Counted from the first letter of the stretch, positions 18,309 to 27,842 are shown. The stretch is DNA of 33,976 bases from Fidelibacterota bacterium (GCA_947476065.1 CANJPG010000033.1:1-33976), one strand, 5' to 3'. Program-made: numbers and translations. The notes: a model not told the origin generated them from the letters alone.

Positions 18309-19715
18309 ATGAGCTTTCCCCTTGATATGCGGACCATCGGCAGCCGGTCGCTGGTCGCCGCTGCAGTCCTGATCGGGTCGTGCGTCGCCGCCACTGCCAA
18401 CGCCGCGTCAAGCGCCGACGTCGGCGAACTGGCCACACCGCCCGGCATCACCATCGAACCCATGGGCCGCGACCAGGGCTATGGCTTCGGCGGCGGCATC
18501 ACGGTGCGCGATAAATTGATGTTCGCCAATGCTAAGGGTATGACCCTGTTCACCTCGGAAAAAGATCCCGTAGGCAAGAGTGTCTGCAACGACGACTGCA
18601 CAAAGGACTGGATTCCGGCATTGGCGCCTGACAAAGCCAAGGCCATCGGCGCCTGGTCCGTGATCCTGCGCGACGACAAAACCAAACAGTGGGCCTACAA
18701 GGGCAAGCCCCTTTATACGTCGGTGAAAGACGTCGACATTGGCTCGTGGTACGGCAACAGCCCCATGAACGACGGTCCGCCACGTAAGAACGGCGCCGGC
18801 GTCATGGTGGGCCGCGAGCAAAACTATCTCGGTAAGCGTCCGGAGCGTACCAAGGAAACGCCGCTGCCCGACGGCTGGAAGATCGCCATGGCCTTCCCGG
18901 TCAGCGACATCAAGCTGCCCACGGGTATCGCCATCGCCGAAGTGCGCGACGCCATGGGCCTCACGCTCATCGATCACGCCAAGCGCACGCTCTATTACTT
19001 CGACGGCGATCCGCTGAAAGACGCGCGCGCAAATAGCCATTGGCTTCCCGCCGCGGCCCCGCAGATCTCCCAGCCCGTCGGAGACTTCAAGCTGGTGGTG
19101 CGCGCCGACGGCCTGCGCCAGTGGACCTATAAAGGCAAAGGCCTCTACACCTACGACGCTGATGCGGGCGAAGGCTTCGCCGACGGCATCGGCGTGGATC
19201 GCCAGTGGAAGGTCGCCAACGTCTTTAACTACTACGTGCCGTCGAACATCTCGTTCACCCACGCCGAGACCAAGGGCAAGATCCTCGCCACCGCCGACGG
19301 CCAGACGCTTTATATGCGCACGCCCCACTCGGTGGGCCAGACCCATGGCCTGCGCCGTAGCCAGGGCATCCGCCCCGCCATCGGCCGCGAACTCGGCTAC
19401 AACGTCCAATGCGACAAGGAATGCCGCAAGGAATGGCATCCTTATCCCGTGCCGGCCGATGCAAACCTGCCGCAAGGTCAGTGGAACGTGCTGGTCCATC
19501 CGGACGGCTTCAAGCAGATGACCTATCAGGGCTTTGGCCTCTGGACCTACGACGCCGACAAGCGTCCCGGCCAGACCGAGGGCGACAGCCAATACACCGA
19601 CTTCATCTTCAGCGGCCGTCTCGACAAAACCGGGGTCATGACGCCGGAACAAGTCGATCTCGGCACGCCGCTCGACGGCCCCGCCGCACTCTATTGGGCG
19701 GTGATCCAGCCTTAA
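18309..19715 (+). CDS. Exported PF03640-type repeat protein (YxFxxD motif), copy 1
   Basis: The 468-residue protein has a Sec signal (MRTIGSRSLVAAAVLIGSCVAATANA) and three copies of the secreted repeat described as Lipoprotein_15/COG4315, with LTLFTxxKD, CxxxCxKxWIP, WSVIxRDDxTKQWAYKGKPLYT. Repeat 1 begins at about residue 75 with CNDDC; repeat 2 (about 215-300) keeps RTLYYF and LRQWTYKGKGLYTYDAD but has lost its cysteines; repeat 3 (about 330-450) has CDKEC and QMTYQGFGLWTYDAD. There is no lipobox, so it is probably periplasmic or secreted. The family function is unknown; electron transfer or envelope-stress roles have been proposed only loosely. An alternative ATG (MRTIGS) lies six codons in. 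Confidence 0.88.
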   Translation: MSFPLDMRTIGSRSLVAAAVLIGSCVAATANAASSADVGELATPPGITIEPMGRDQGYGFGGGITVRDKLMFANAKGMTLFTSEKDPVGKSVCNDDCTKDWIPALAPDKAKAIGAWSVILRDDKTKQWAYKGKPLYTSVKDVDIGSWYGNSPMNDGPPRKNGAGVMVGREQNYLGKRPERTKETPLPDGWKIAMAFPVSDIKLPTGIAIAEVRDAMGLTLIDHAKRTLYYFDGDPLKDARANSHWLPAAAPQISQPVGDFKLVVRADGLRQWTYKGKGLYTYDADAGEGFADGIGVDRQWKVANVFNYYVPSNISFTHAETKGKILATADGQTLYMRTPHSVGQTHGLRRSQGIRPAIGRELGYNVQCDKECRKEWHPYPVPADANLPQGQWNVLVHPDGFKQMTYQGFGLWTYDADKRPGQTEGDSQYTDFIFSGRLDKTGVMTPEQVDLGTPLDGPAALYWAVIQP

Positions 19716-19749
19716 GTCGTCACATCACACAACATCGGGGGACTCCGCC

Positions 19750-20247
19750 ATGGAAGGCATCGTTGCTGGGCTATTGAAGGAATACGAAAGCGGCAAACTC
19801 TCCCGGCGGGATTTGATCAGAAATCTCACCGTCACCGCCGCCGCGGCGACGGTTGCGGCGCCTGCCGTTGCTGCCGCACCCAAAAGTCCTTTCAAGGCGG
19901 TTGCCGTCAATCACATCTCATATGGCGTGGCGGATTACGCCCGCACCCGCGACTTCTACGCCGATCTCTTCGGCATGAAGGTCACCAACGACACCGGCAA
20001 GGACTGCATCCTGTCCTTCGGTGAGACGCTGTTGATCGTACGCAAGACCCGCCAGCCCGACAACAAGCCCTATGTCGATCACATCGCCTATACCATCGAG
20101 AATTGGGACAAGAACGCGGTAGAGGCCGAGCTGCGCCGCCGCGGCCACGACCCGCGTCCAGACACAGACCTCAGCTTCCACATCAAAGACCCAGACGGCT
20201 TCGACCTGCAGATCGAATCCAACGACGTGGCGCTTTACAATAAATAG
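19750..20247 (+). CDS. Tat-exported VOC (glyoxalase-fold) protein
   Basis: The 165 residues comprise a twin-arginine signal inside the first 45 (SRRDLIRNLTVTAAAATVAAPAVAAA) and one VOC domain. VNHISYGVADYARTRDFYADLFGMKV is the first beta-alpha-beta half and YVDHIAYTIENWDKNAVEAELRRRG...DPDGFDLQIES the second. Two His (in VNHIS and VDHIA) occupy the usual metal positions; the place normally held by Glu in DPDGxxIE reads Gln here, as in some non-glyoxalase members. GGGGGA precedes the ATG. Export of a VOC protein by Tat suggests a metal-loaded enzyme working in the periplasm on the same substrate as its operon partners. The reaction is not identifiable. Confidence 0.87.
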   Translation: MEGIVAGLLKEYESGKLSRRDLIRNLTVTAAAATVAAPAVAAAPKSPFKAVAVNHISYGVADYARTRDFYADLFGMKVTNDTGKDCILSFGETLLIVRKTRQPDNKPYVDHIAYTIENWDKNAVEAELRRRGHDPRPDTDLSFHIKDPDGFDLQIESNDVALYNK

Positions 20248-20267
20248 CTTCCCTTAAGGAGACGGCC

Positions 20268-21395
20268 TTGTTTCATTCCCTGCGCCTGGTCGCGGCAATC
20301 GCCGCGGCGCTGCTTATGCCGGCTGCTGCGAAGGCCGCCGATACGTTGCCCGCCAATCCCGATGCAGCGCGTTACAAGATCGACACCACCTGGCCCAAGC
20401 TGCCGCTGCCTAACAAGTGGGCTTTCGGCCTCATCGGCGGTGTCTATGTCGATGCCAAGGACCACGTCTGGATCTACAGCAACCCGCGCACGCTGGCGAA
20501 CTACGCCAAGGGTGCCGCGCTCACTCCGCCCACCGGCATCTGCTGCGTGCCCGCGCCGCAAGTTGTCGAGTTCGACGCCGACGGCAACGTCGTAAGCAGC
20601 TTCGGCGGCGAAGGCGAGGGCTACGAGTGGCCGGGCGATGAACACGGCATCTATGTCGACTACAAAGGCAACGTCTGGATCGCCGGCTCCAAGACCCGCG
20701 CCGGCCAGGACGGCAGCCCGCCCGATGGCATGGTCCTGAAGTTCAGCCCCCAGGGCAAATTCTTGCTGCAGATCGGCAGCCGCGGCGCGACCAAAGGCAG
20801 CCTCGACACCACGCGCCTTTCGGGTGCCGCCAACATGGTGGTCGATCCGAAAACCAACGAGGTGTTCATTGCCGACGGCTACGGTAATCACCGCGTTATC
20901 GTCTTCGACGCCGACACCGGCAAGTTCAAGCGCCAGTGGGGTGCTTACGGCAAACCCCCGACCGATGAAGACATCGGCCGCTACGATCCCGACCAGCCGC
21001 CGGCCAAGCAGTTCCGCATCGTCCATTGCGTGCGCCTGGCCAAGGACGACCTGCTTTATGTTTGCGACCGCCTCAACGACCGCATCCAGGTCTTCAAGAA
21101 GGACGGCACCTTCGTGAAGGAGTTCATCTACAGGAAGGAAACCCGCGGCTCCGGCTCCGTCGGCACCATCTCCTTCTGGCCCGACGCCACCGAAAGCATC
21201 ATGGCGGTCAACGACCCCGGCAACTTCCAGGTCCACCTGATCCGCCGCAGCGACGGCGTGGTGCTCAGTTCCTTCGGCAACTACGGCACCTACGCCGGAG
21301 AGTTCGACCGCAACCACGAAGCGGTGCTGGACTCCAAAGGCAATATCTACATCTCGGGCGATGCGCGCGTGCAGCGCTTCAAGATGGCGCCATAA
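20268..21395 (+). CDS. Exported NHL-repeat six-bladed propeller protein (PAL-like)
   Basis: The 375-residue protein has a Sec signal peptide (cleavage near AKA) and a series of NHL-like blades: GGVYVDAKDHVWIYS, VEFDADGNVVSSFGGEG, HGIYVDYKGNVWIAG, MVVDPKTNEVFIADGYGNHRVIVFDADTGKF, DDLLYVCDRLNDRIQVFKKDG and VLDSKGNIYISGDARVQRF. The blade with ADGYGNHRV resembles peptidyl-alpha-hydroxyglycine amidating lyase; propellers of this type include lyases, lactonases and binding proteins, so activity is open. The start codon is TTG with a very good AAGGAG seven bases before it. It closes the operon, and its last 17 bases overlap the convergent mobA gene. Confidence 0.87.
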   Translation: MFHSLRLVAAIAAALLMPAAAKAADTLPANPDAARYKIDTTWPKLPLPNKWAFGLIGGVYVDAKDHVWIYSNPRTLANYAKGAALTPPTGICCVPAPQVVEFDADGNVVSSFGGEGEGYEWPGDEHGIYVDYKGNVWIAGSKTRAGQDGSPPDGMVLKFSPQGKFLLQIGSRGATKGSLDTTRLSGAANMVVDPKTNEVFIADGYGNHRVIVFDADTGKFKRQWGAYGKPPTDEDIGRYDPDQPPAKQFRIVHCVRLAKDDLLYVCDRLNDRIQVFKKDGTFVKEFIYRKETRGSGSVGTISFWPDATESIMAVNDPGNFQVHLIRRSDGVVLSSFGNYGTYAGEFDRNHEAVLDSKGNIYISGDARVQRFKMAP

Positions 21396-21978
21396 GGTGC
21401 GCGGCTGCTAGGTCTTCGGGCGTATTGATGTTGAAGAACGGATTGTGCGGGCTGTCGTCGAAAGCGGCGACAGCCCAGCGCTGTTTCCGGGCGAAAGCCT
21501 CGACGCTGCGTAAGTCCGTCGTCTTCAGTACCGTTTCCAAATCATCCGCGAGCTCCAGCGACCAGATGGCGATCACCGGCTGAAGAATGCCCGCGCGTTC
21601 GGCCATCACCACATCGGCCTGCCTTTCCGCGAAGACATTGCCGAGACGCTCAACCAAGTCCGTCGGCAGAAATGGAGTATCGCCCGCGACCGTCACCAGC
21701 AGGGCTGTGCTGGTGCTAGCCGCCCAGCGTAAGCCGGCGAGTATGCCCGCCAAGGGCCCGGGATGGTCTGGAATGGAATCCGCCAACACCGGCAGCCTCC
21801 ACGGCGCGAACCGCGCCGGATCGCCGTTGGCGCTGATGGCCAAGGTACTCGTCTGGAGCGCGAGCGCATCCACGACATAAGATAGCAGCGGCCGGCCATC
21901 CAATTCTTGTAGAACCTTATCGCCGCCGCCCATGCGTCGGGCAAGGCCACCGGCCAATATCACGCCCGCCGGTTTCAC
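21379..21978 (-). CDS. mobA: Molybdenum cofactor guanylyltransferase MobA
   Basis: MobA attaches GMP to molybdopterin to make the guanine-dinucleotide cofactor used by formate dehydrogenase. The 199-residue protein opens with the nucleotide-binding signature GVILAGGLARRMGGGDKVL and has LADSIPDHPGPLAGILAGL and VAGDTPFLP, all typical. The start is GTG (21978), overlapping the fdsD stop (GTGA), so it is translationally coupled. As the last gene of the formate dehydrogenase operon it probably serves that enzyme. Its stop lies inside the convergent propeller gene. Confidence 0.94.
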   Translation of the reverse strand: MKPAGVILAGGLARRMGGGDKVLQELDGRPLLSYVVDALALQTSTLAISANGDPARFAPWRLPVLADSIPDHPGPLAGILAGLRWAASTSTALLVTVAGDTPFLPTDLVERLGNVFAERQADVVMAERAGILQPVIAIWSLELADDLETVLKTTDLRSVEAFARKQRWAVAAFDDSPHNPFFNINTPEDLAAAHLMAPS

Positions 21979-22181
21979 TTGAGGCTGCGCACAGCCGCCA
22001 GCACGCGCGGCGTCAGCCCCGCGCCGCCTGCCGCTTCGTGCTCTAAGATGCCTTTGCGCATACGCGGGTCCCAGAACTTCTGGATATGCGTGGCGATGCT
22101 GGCCACGGCTTCGGCTTCTTCCTGATGGTTGAAGAAGGCGCCGATCTGATTGGCCATGTAAACGAGCCTCTCAGGCGACAT
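21975..22181 (-). CDS. fdsD: Formate dehydrogenase delta subunit FdsD
   Basis: A 68-residue small subunit of the soluble NAD-dependent formate dehydrogenase. The family pattern is clear: [35 protein letters not shown] and a C-terminal L-x-P-x-V-x-x-A-V-x-x-L. The frame opens at 22232, but [13 protein letters not shown] at 22181 is the standard N terminus and overlaps the 3' end of fdhD by 11 bases. FdsD is thought to help assembly or stability of the complex. Confidence 0.9.
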   Translation of the reverse strand: MSPERLVYMANQIGAFFNHQEEAEAVASIATHIQKFWDPRMRKGILEHEAAGGAGLTPRVLAAVRSLK

Positions 22182-22995
22182 GTTCTGGCACGCGAATGCG
22201 CTCCCTGCCGGTGAAAACCTCGAATCCGTCATCGCGCGCCACCGCGACCAACGTAATACCGGCGCGTTCCGCCGTGCGGATTGCCAAAGCCGTGGGCGCG
22301 GAAATGGCGACGATAATGGCCGCCCCCATCATTGCCGCCTTCTGCACCATCTCCACCGACACGCGGCTGGAGATGAAAACCACGCCGTCGCTCGCTGCAA
22401 TGCCCTTCTGCGCCAAAGCGCCGGCCAGCTTGTCGAGCGAATTGTGCCGCCCCACGTCCTCACGCACGGCGACGAGCCCATCACGCCAGAAGGCGCTGGC
22501 GTGGACCGCGCGCGTGGCCTGGTTCAAGACCTGCTGAGACGACAACGCGGCAAGGGCGGCAGTGATGGCTGCCGGCGTGATGCTGAGGTCGGACTGCACG
22601 TGGGGCAGGGGCCGCATGGCCTCGGTCAGGCTTTCGATGCCGCACAATCCGCAGCCCACCGGGCCCGCCAGCAGGCGCCTACGGTCGTTGAAGCGTTCGG
22701 CATTGTGATCGTTGAGTTCCATGCGCAGTTCGACTCCCAGGTCGCTGGGAACGACGTCAAGCGACGTGATGTCGGCACGTCTGGAAATAATGCCTTCGGA
22801 GAGGCTGAATCCCACCGCGAAGTCTTCGAGGTCGGCGGGGGTGGCCATCATCACGGCGTAAGACGCGCGGTTGTAGGTAAATGCGATGGCGGTTTCTTCC
22901 GGCACCGCCCGCGTGCCCTCGCTGCCGCGTCCATGGCGCAGCGCCCAGCGCTTCGTCTCGATCATCGGCTTGGGCAGGGGCCTATCGCCGCTCAT
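22171..22995 (-). CDS. fdhD: Formate dehydrogenase sulfurtransferase FdhD/FdsC
   Basis: FdhD transfers sulfur to the molybdenum cofactor of formate dehydrogenase, without which the enzyme is inactive. The 274-residue protein has [12 protein letters not shown], the catalytic CxxC in [38 protein letters not shown], and [31 protein letters not shown], all conserved in the family. It lies six bases after fdsA and overlaps fdsD. In fds operons this gene is also called fdsC. Confidence 0.95.
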   Translation of the reverse strand: MSGDRPLPKPMIETKRWALRHGRGSEGTRAVPEETAIAFTYNRASYAVMMATPADLEDFAVGFSLSEGIISRRADITSLDVVPSDLGVELRMELNDHNAERFNDRRRLLAGPVGCGLCGIESLTEAMRPLPHVQSDLSITPAAITAALAALSSQQVLNQATRAVHASAFWRDGLVAVREDVGRHNSLDKLAGALAQKGIAASDGVVFISSRVSVEMVQKAAMMGAAIIVAISAPTALAIRTAERAGITLVAVARDDGFEVFTGRERIRVPEHVA

Positions 22996-23001
22996 GGCAC
23001 G

Positions 23002-25845
23002 TTACTCAGCGGCCGTCGGCGCGGCGATAACGCTATTGGCCTCGCTCAGCTCGCGATAGTGCTCCTGCCATTCGCTGGGACCGTTGCTGGGTGCTACCTG
23101 CACGGCGGTGACTTTGTATTCGGGGCAATTGGTCGCCCAATCTGAATACTCCGTGGTCACCACATTGATCTGCGTGCTGGGGTGATGGAAGGTCGTGTAG
23201 ACCACGCCCGGCGCCACGCGGTCGGTGATGTGCGCGTGCAAGGCCGTGGCACCGGCGCGGCTTTGCACCTTCACGTAATCACCCTCACGGATGCCGCGGT
23301 TCTCGGCGTCAAAGGCATGAATCTCCAGCCGGTCTTCCTTATGCCACACCACATTCTCGGTCCGGCGCGTCTGGGCGCCGACGTTGTACTGACTCAATAT
23401 GCGGCCTGTCGTCAGCAGCAGCGGATACCGTACACTGGTGCGCTCGTCCGTCGGCACATATTCGGTGATCATGAAGCGGCCTTCGCCGCGCACGAAGCCG
23501 CCGATGTGCATGATCGGCGTACCCTCGGTGGCCGCGTCGTTGCAGGGCCACTGCACTGAGCCGACTTCGTCCAGCTTCTTGTAGGACACGCCCTTGAACG
23601 TCGGCGTGGTACGGGCCACTTCGTCCATGATCTCGGACGGATGCGTGTAGTGCATCTCAAAGCCCATGGCCTTGGCCACGGCCAGCGTGGCTTCCCAATC
23701 TGCCAAGCCCGCCAGCGGCGGCATCACCTTGCGCACGCGGCTGATGCGCCGTTCGGCATTGGTGAAGGTGCCGTCCTTTTCAAGAAAGCTAGAGCCTGGC
23801 AGGAATACGTGCGCGAACTTGGCGGTCTCATTGAGGAACAGGTCCTGCACCACCACGCATTCCATGGCGCTCATGCCGGCGATGACATGTGTGGTGTTGG
23901 GGTCCGAGTGCACGATGTCTTCGCCCTGCACATAGAGGCCCTTGAAGCTGCCGTCGACGGCGGCGTCGAACATGTTAGGAATGCGTAGGCCCGGCTCGGC
24001 GTCTAACGCCACGCCCCACATATCTTCGAAGATCTTGCGCGTGGCGTCTTCGCTCACATGGCGATATCCGGGCAGCTCGTGGGGGAAGGAGCCCATGTCA
24101 CAGGCGCCCTGCACGTTGTTCTGGCCGCGCAAGGGATTCACGCCCACGCCGCGCCGCCCAATATTTCCCGTTGCCATCGCCAGGTTGGCGATAGACATCA
24201 CCATCGTCGTTCCTTGGCTGTGCTCGGTCACGCCCAAGCCGTAATAGATCGCACCGTTGCCGCCGGTCGCGTACAGCCGCGCTGCGGCGCGCACATCGGC
24301 CGCGGGCACGCCGGTGATCTTTTCCACCGCCTCAGGGCTGTTGATAGGATCGGCGGCAAATGCGGCCCACTTTTGGAACTCGCTCCAGTTGCAGCGTTCG
24401 CGCACGAAGTCCTCGTGCACCAGGCCTTCGGTGACAATCGTATGGGCGATCGCATTGGCCATGGCGACGTTGGTGCCGGGCCGCAAGGGCAGGTGGTAGC
24501 TCGCCTCGATATGGGGCGAGCGCACGATGTCGGTCCGGCGGGGGTCAATGACAATGAGCTTGGCTCCCTCGCGCAGGCGCTTTTTCATACGCGAGGCAAA
24601 TACCGGATGCCCGTCAGTGGGATTGGCGCCGATGATGACGATGACATCGGCTTCGTCCACCGAGTCAAAATCCTGCGTTCCTGCGGAGGTGCCGTAGGTT
24701 TCCTTGAGGCCGTAGCCTGTCGGCGAGTGGCAGACGCGGGCGCAGGTATCGACGTTGTTATTGCCGAACACCGCGCGCACCAGTTTTTGGACGAGGTACG
24801 TTTCTTCATTGGTGCAGCGCGACGACGTGATGCCGCCGATAGCGCCGCGTCCGTACGCGCTCTGGATGCGCTTGAATTCCGACGCCACGCGCCCGACAGC
24901 TTGATCCCAGCTTACTTCGCGCCACGGATCGCTGATCTTGTCGCGGATCATCGGTTTGGTGATGCGGTCGCGGTGGGTCGCATAGCCCCAGGCGAAGCGG
25001 CCCTTGACGCAGGAATGCCCGTGGTTGGCCTTGCCGTCCTTGTGCGGCACCATGCGCACGACTTCGGTCCCGCGCATCTCGGCCTTGAAGCTGCAGCCCA
25101 CGCCACAATACGCACAGGTGGTGATCACCGAGTGTTCGGGCTGGCCGATCTCGACCACGGACTTTTCTATCAGTGTCGCCGTCGGGCAGGCCTGCACGCA
25201 AGCGCCGCAGGACACGCATTCGGAATTGAGAAAGTCCTCGTCCATGCCTGCCGCCACGCGCGAGGCGAAGCCGCGGCCCTCAATGGTCAGCGCGAAGGTG
25301 CCTTGTACTTCCTCACAGGCGCGCACGCAGCGCGAACAGACGATGCACTTCGAGGGATCGTAGTCGAAATAGGGATTCGAAGTGTCCTTCTGGTCGGCGA
25401 GATGGTTCTCGCCGCCGAAGCCGTAGCGCACGTCGCGCAAGCCCACCGCGCCGGCCATGTCTTGCAATTCACAATCGCCATTCGCCGCACATGTTAGGCA
25501 ATCGAGCGGGTGATCGGAGATATACAACTCCATCACATTGCGCCGCAGCTTCTTCAGCGTGCCGGTCTGGGTCGAGACCACCATGCCCTCGGCCACAGGC
25601 GTCGTGCACGAGGCTGGCGTTCCCGCGCGGCCTTCGATTTCCACCAGGCACAGGCGGCACGATCCAAACGCTTCGAGGCTGTCAGTCGCGCACAGTTTTG
25701 GAATGCTGACTCCGGTTTCCGCCGCCGCGCGCATGATTGAGGTGCCCGCCGGCACGCTGACGGCAACGCCGTCGATGGTCAGGCGCACCGTCGCCGTCGA
25801 TTGCGAAACGGGCGTGCCATAGTCGGTGTCTTTAATCAGGGTCAT
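23002..25845 (-). CDS. fdsA: NAD-dependent formate dehydrogenase alpha subunit FdsA (molybdenum)
   Basis: The 947-residue catalytic subunit oxidises formate to CO2 at a molybdenum bis-MGD centre. Domain order: an N-terminal NuoG-like [2Fe-2S] domain (GSCRLCLVEIEG), a His/Cys cluster region (DHPLDCLTCxxxGDCELQ), two [4Fe-4S] motifs (CIVCSRCVRACEE, CVSCGACVQACP), a fourth-cluster motif (CAYCGVGCSF), then the molybdopterin domains. The active-site pair is C372-H373 in ARVCHSPTGYG, so it is a Cys, not a selenocysteine, enzyme. The C-terminal dinucleotide-binding domain includes LTTGRILSQYNVGAQTRR. It is encoded nine bases after fdsB. Confidence 0.96.
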   Translation of the reverse strand: MTLIKDTDYGTPVSQSTATVRLTIDGVAVSVPAGTSIMRAAAETGVSIPKLCATDSLEAFGSCRLCLVEIEGRAGTPASCTTPVAEGMVVSTQTGTLKKLRRNVMELYISDHPLDCLTCAANGDCELQDMAGAVGLRDVRYGFGGENHLADQKDTSNPYFDYDPSKCIVCSRCVRACEEVQGTFALTIEGRGFASRVAAGMDEDFLNSECVSCGACVQACPTATLIEKSVVEIGQPEHSVITTCAYCGVGCSFKAEMRGTEVVRMVPHKDGKANHGHSCVKGRFAWGYATHRDRITKPMIRDKISDPWREVSWDQAVGRVASEFKRIQSAYGRGAIGGITSSRCTNEETYLVQKLVRAVFGNNNVDTCARVCHSPTGYGLKETYGTSAGTQDFDSVDEADVIVIIGANPTDGHPVFASRMKKRLREGAKLIVIDPRRTDIVRSPHIEASYHLPLRPGTNVAMANAIAHTIVTEGLVHEDFVRERCNWSEFQKWAAFAADPINSPEAVEKITGVPAADVRAAARLYATGGNGAIYYGLGVTEHSQGTTMVMSIANLAMATGNIGRRGVGVNPLRGQNNVQGACDMGSFPHELPGYRHVSEDATRKIFEDMWGVALDAEPGLRIPNMFDAAVDGSFKGLYVQGEDIVHSDPNTTHVIAGMSAMECVVVQDLFLNETAKFAHVFLPGSSFLEKDGTFTNAERRISRVRKVMPPLAGLADWEATLAVAKAMGFEMHYTHPSEIMDEVARTTPTFKGVSYKKLDEVGSVQWPCNDAATEGTPIMHIGGFVRGEGRFMITEYVPTDERTSVRYPLLLTTGRILSQYNVGAQTRRTENVVWHKEDRLEIHAFDAENRGIREGDYVKVQSRAGATALHAHITDRVAPGVVYTTFHHPSTQINVVTTEYSDWATNCPEYKVTAVQVAPSNGPSEWQEHYRELSEANSVIAAPTAAE

Positions 25846-25854
25846 GGGCGCACC

Positions 25855-27366
25855 TTAAGCTGCCAGGCGACGCTTGCGGAAGTCTTCCGGGAAATGCTGC
25901 AACGCACTCATCACCGGGAAAGGCACGAAGCCGCCCAGGGCGCACAGCGATCCGGATTTCATTGTACTACATAAGTCGTCCAGCAGCTTCAGGTGATCGT
26001 CAACCGCGTTGCCCCCCATGATCTTGTCGATTACCTCCACACCGCGCACCGAGCCGATGCGACAGGGGGTGCATTTACCGCAGGACTCTATCGCGCAGAA
26101 CTCCATGGCGAAGCGCGCCTGGCGCGCCATGTCGACGGTGTCGTCGAAGACAACAATGCCCGCATGTCCGATCAGTCCGCCCTTGGCTGTGAAGGCTTCA
26201 TAGTCGAAGGGCGTGTCAAGCAGGCTTTGCGGGAAGTAAGCGCCCAGCGGTCCACCGACTTGCACTGCGCGCACTGGCCGTCCCGTCGCCGTGCCGCCGC
26301 CCACATCCATCACCAGCTGACCCAAGGTCATGCCGAAGGGCACTTCGTAAAGCCCGGCGTATTTGATGTTGCCGGCCAGCTGAATTGGAATAGTGCCCAG
26401 CGAGCGCCCCACCCCCAGACTCTTATAGGTCTCGGGCCCATCGGCCAGGATGGACGGCACCGACACCAACGAGATCACGTTGTTGACGGCTGTAGGTTTG
26501 CCGAACAGGCCGTGATGGGCGGGCAGGGGCGGCTTCGCCCGCACTTGGCCGCGCCGCCCCTCCAGGCTTTCCAGCAGCGAGGTCTCCTCGCCGCAGATAT
26601 AGGCGCCAGCCCCAACACGCACGTCCATATCGAAGACGTATTCGGAACCCAAGAGATTGGACCCCAATAGCTTTTCGGCGCGGGCGCGGGCTATGGCCTG
26701 CTGCATCACCGCCACCGCCGCCGGATATTCCGACCTTATATATATGTAGCCGCGCTGGGCCCCCGTCGCGATGCCGGCAATGATCATGCCTTCGATCACG
26801 GCAAAGGGGTCGCCCTCCATGATCATCCTGTCCGCGAAAGTACCGGAATCGCCCTCGTCGGCATTGCAGACGATGTACTTAATGTCGCCCTTGGCCTCTT
26901 TGACCGTGCGCCATTTGATGCCGGTCGGAAAACCCGCCCCGCCGCGCCCGCGCAGGCCTGATGTGATCACGGCCTCCAGCGTCGCGTCGGCGCCGATCTT
27001 CACGGCGACGTTCAGCCCGCGCAAACCGCCGTAGGCGCGATATTCCGCCAGTGACAATGGATCGATGCGCCCGCAACGCGCGAAGACCAAACGTTTCTGG
27101 CTCCGCATGAATGGATGATCATCGATCTTGCCGATACACAATTTGTGCCGTGTGCCGGCCTCCAAAACGCCCGAGACATCATCCGGCGTCATCGGCCCGT
27201 AAGCGAAACGGCCTTCGGAGGTCTCCACCTCCATCAACGGCTCCAGCCAGCACAGACCATAGGACCCCGTGCGGGTGACAGGGATGCCCTGCTTGGCCAC
27301 GGCCGCAGCAACCTCATCGGCACCCACGGCAACCGCCGCCGAATCCATCGGGATGAAAACGCGCAT
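25855..27366 (-). CDS. fdsB: Formate dehydrogenase beta subunit FdsB (NuoF-like, FMN/NAD)
   Basis: FdsB passes electrons from the iron-sulfur chain to NAD+. The 503-residue product has an N-terminal thioredoxin-like part, the NuoF-type FMN/NAD region (GLRGRGGAGFPTGIKW, CNADEGDSGTFADR, YICGEETSLLESLEG), and the C-terminal [4Fe-4S] motif ESCGKCTPCRIG with a distal Cys in SGSLCALGG. The reading frame is open to 27600, but that extension overlaps fdsG in another frame; ATG at 27366, two bases after the fdsG stop, gives the normal start MRVFIP. It forms the diaphorase unit with FdsG. Confidence 0.95.
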   Translation of the reverse strand: MRVFIPMDSAAVAVGADEVAAAVAKQGIPVTRTGSYGLCWLEPLMEVETSEGRFAYGPMTPDDVSGVLEAGTRHKLCIGKIDDHPFMRSQKRLVFARCGRIDPLSLAEYRAYGGLRGLNVAVKIGADATLEAVITSGLRGRGGAGFPTGIKWRTVKEAKGDIKYIVCNADEGDSGTFADRMIMEGDPFAVIEGMIIAGIATGAQRGYIYIRSEYPAAVAVMQQAIARARAEKLLGSNLLGSEYVFDMDVRVGAGAYICGEETSLLESLEGRRGQVRAKPPLPAHHGLFGKPTAVNNVISLVSVPSILADGPETYKSLGVGRSLGTIPIQLAGNIKYAGLYEVPFGMTLGQLVMDVGGGTATGRPVRAVQVGGPLGAYFPQSLLDTPFDYEAFTAKGGLIGHAGIVVFDDTVDMARQARFAMEFCAIESCGKCTPCRIGSVRGVEVIDKIMGGNAVDDHLKLLDDLCSTMKSGSLCALGGFVPFPVMSALQHFPEDFRKRRLAA

Positions 27367-27368
27367 GC

Positions 27369-27842
27369 TCACGACCGCGCCTCGGCAATAGTGCTGGCCA
27401 GTAATGTCGGCGTCAGCCGGCCCACGAGCTTGCCGTCGATCACCGCCGCCGGCGCGCAGGCGCACAGGCCCAGGCAGAATACCGGCTCTAATGTCACGCG
27501 CCCGTCGGCGGTGGTGCCGCCCCAGTCGATTCCCAGAGCCTGGCGGGCTGTGTCGGCCAACTGATCCGCGCCCATGGATTGGCAAGCTTCCGCGCGGCAC
27601 AGCTTCAGCACATGCCGGCCCGGCAGTTCGCGCCGGAAGTCATGGTAAAATGTAACCACGCCATGCACTTCGGCGCGGGAGAGGTTCAAGGCCAGGGCGA
27701 TCATCTCGATGGCGCGGTCCGGGATAAAACCAAAGGCCGCCTGCAGCGCGTGCAAGATGGGCAAGGCGGCGCCCTGCAAGGCCTTATGGGCCTCAATGAT
27801 TTCAGCGCCTTGCTTTTCGTCCCATGCAGCAAAAGTCGTCAT
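27369..27842 (-). CDS. fdsG: Formate dehydrogenase gamma subunit FdsG (NuoE-like)
   Basis: The 157-residue thioredoxin-like [2Fe-2S] subunit resembles NuoE. Ligands are the Cys pair in KLCRAEACQ and the second pair in FCLGLCACAPA; GVVTFYHDFR is the family block before them. It is the first gene of fdsG-fdsB-fdsA-fdhD-fdsD-mobA, all tightly spaced. The upstream region has a HutC-class operator, which suggests induction together with histidine degradation, whose HutG step releases formate. Confidence 0.95.
   Translation of the reverse strand: MTTFAAWDEKQGAEIIEAHKALQGAALPILHALQAAFGFIPDRAIEMIALALNLSRAEVHGVVTFYHDFRRELPGRHVLKLCRAEACQSMGADQLADTARQALGIDWGGTTADGRVTLEPVFCLGLCACAPAAVIDGKLVGRLTPTLLASTIAEARS

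Noticed and set aside
24058-25497. Long open frame (479 codons) opposite fdsA on the plus strand
   Set aside because: It is antisense to a clear FdsA sequence; long opposite-strand frames are expected in GC-rich coding DNA, and its product is low-complexity and lacks recognisable motifs.
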